Shown here one piece after another: positions 63,733 through 64,000 of a DNA stretch of 64,000 nt (positions are counted from its first letter, which is position 1; each line of letters begins with the position of its first letter). Both the position numbers and the translations under genes were made by a program. The stretch comes from Blasia pusilla (taxonomy: Eukaryota > Marchantiophyta > Marchantiopsida > Blasiales), in the NCBI GenBank assembly GCA_050084515.1, contig CM114274.1:992001-1056000 (forward strand). Reading direction: 5' to 3'. Under the pieces are notes generated by a model. It saw only the letters and a list, made by a program, of their open reading frames with translations. It was not told where the DNA came from and searched no databases.

Positions 63733-64000
63733 TGTCGCGCCCCTACTCTCCTTGAACGTCAATCTTTAGTGTTGCGGAAGCGTACGTTCAATAGGTCACG
63801 ATCTCATCGCCGATCTGCACCCAAACACGCACTCTCGTTAGTCGGGTTTGGGCCAACCAGCGTTCCAACCCACCGAGTTCTCAACTCGGCGTCTCATCAA
63901 TCTCAACCTTCCTTAATTCCTAGTTTCCAAAACATGGCAAGTCCTTCAAGACTTGGAACAGACTTCTTGGTTAGTCTAGGAATCTGAAACGACACTTGCG
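63733..64000 (-). mobile_element. C1-family LTR, cut by the window end
   Basis: TGTCGCGCCCCTACTC at 63733 and then near-identity to 37645-37912 and 30435-30700. If it lies in the same orientation as the C1 LTRs, the outer LTR end lies beyond the window. Confidence 0.92.

Noticed and set aside
1-64000. tRNA, rRNA or organelle DNA
   Set aside because: No stretch showed tRNA arms, rRNA core words or plastid or mitochondrial genes on reading; a covariance-model search would be decisive.

Overview
The window is a piece of a large, repeat-filled land-plant nuclear genome. The evidence is plant Ty3/gypsy and Ty1/copia retrotransposons with plant-type primer sites, and decayed intron-bearing relics of typical plant genes (MRS2-type magnesium transporter, BIG5-type ARF-GEF, EDM2-like PHD protein). 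No intact host gene was found. I cannot name the species; a seed-free plant or another large-genome plant would fit, but that is inference. Most coordinates of decayed elements are good to tens of bases; LTR ends, target-site duplications and motifs that I give exactly were read base by base.

Layout. 1-3.36 kb: tandem array of about 350-bp units. 3.9-7.6 kb (+): decayed multi-exon gene with a ParB-like domain, an unknown central domain and a DNA-methylase-like segment; its introns carry clusters of a 25-bp palindrome. 8.1-11.07 kb (+): Tat/Athila-like gypsy pol and LTR remnant (element D). 11.07-12.77 kb: mosaic of inverted fragments. 12.77-22.06 kb (+): element A, a gypsy element ordered LTR, gag, protease, C5-cytosine DNA methyltransferase, RNase H, integrase, PHD finger, LTR; its reverse transcriptase is deleted. 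22.06-24.68 kb (-): truncated chromovirus-like element C2. 24.68-30.18 kb (+): element B, a relative of A with an internal deletion of protease, methyltransferase and RT. 30.18-30.43 plus 38.65-39.83 kb (+): unknown ORF X, split by element C1. 30.435-38.644 kb (-): C1, a structurally complete chromovirus with 1-kb LTRs, tRNA-Met primer site, polypurine tract, chromodomain and an exact 5-bp target duplication (CCGCG); it has lost its RT catalytic motif and holds a nested solo LTR. 40.1-40.9 kb (-): EDM2-like relic. 42.3-44.0 kb: LTR pieces of the C1 and B families. 44.0-50.24 kb (-): element E, a Tat/Athila-like relative of D with a tRNA-Asp primer site. 51.1-53.0 kb: alternating 153-bp satellite interrupted by a small CACTA-like element. 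55.2-56.2 kb: MRS2 relic. 56.4-62.5 kb: BIG5 relic interrupted by a copia fragment. 63.73 kb to the end: start of another C1-family LTR.

How the parts work together. The most notable object is element A and its relatives B and the fragment at 11.9-12.2 kb. The family appears to carry a DNA cytosine methyltransferase between protease and reverse transcriptase, and a PHD finger behind the integrase: a chromatin writer and a probable chromatin reader in one retrotransposon. Methyltransferase-bearing retrotransposons have been reported, to my memory, in dinoflagellates and the alga Klebsormidium (de Mendoza and colleagues); the combination with a PHD finger is what I would check first. The second candidate is the ParB/methylase-like gene with palindrome arrays in its introns, present at least twice here. 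All copies in this window are broken by stops, frameshifts and deletions; where two copies can be compared, several stops are C-to-T type changes.
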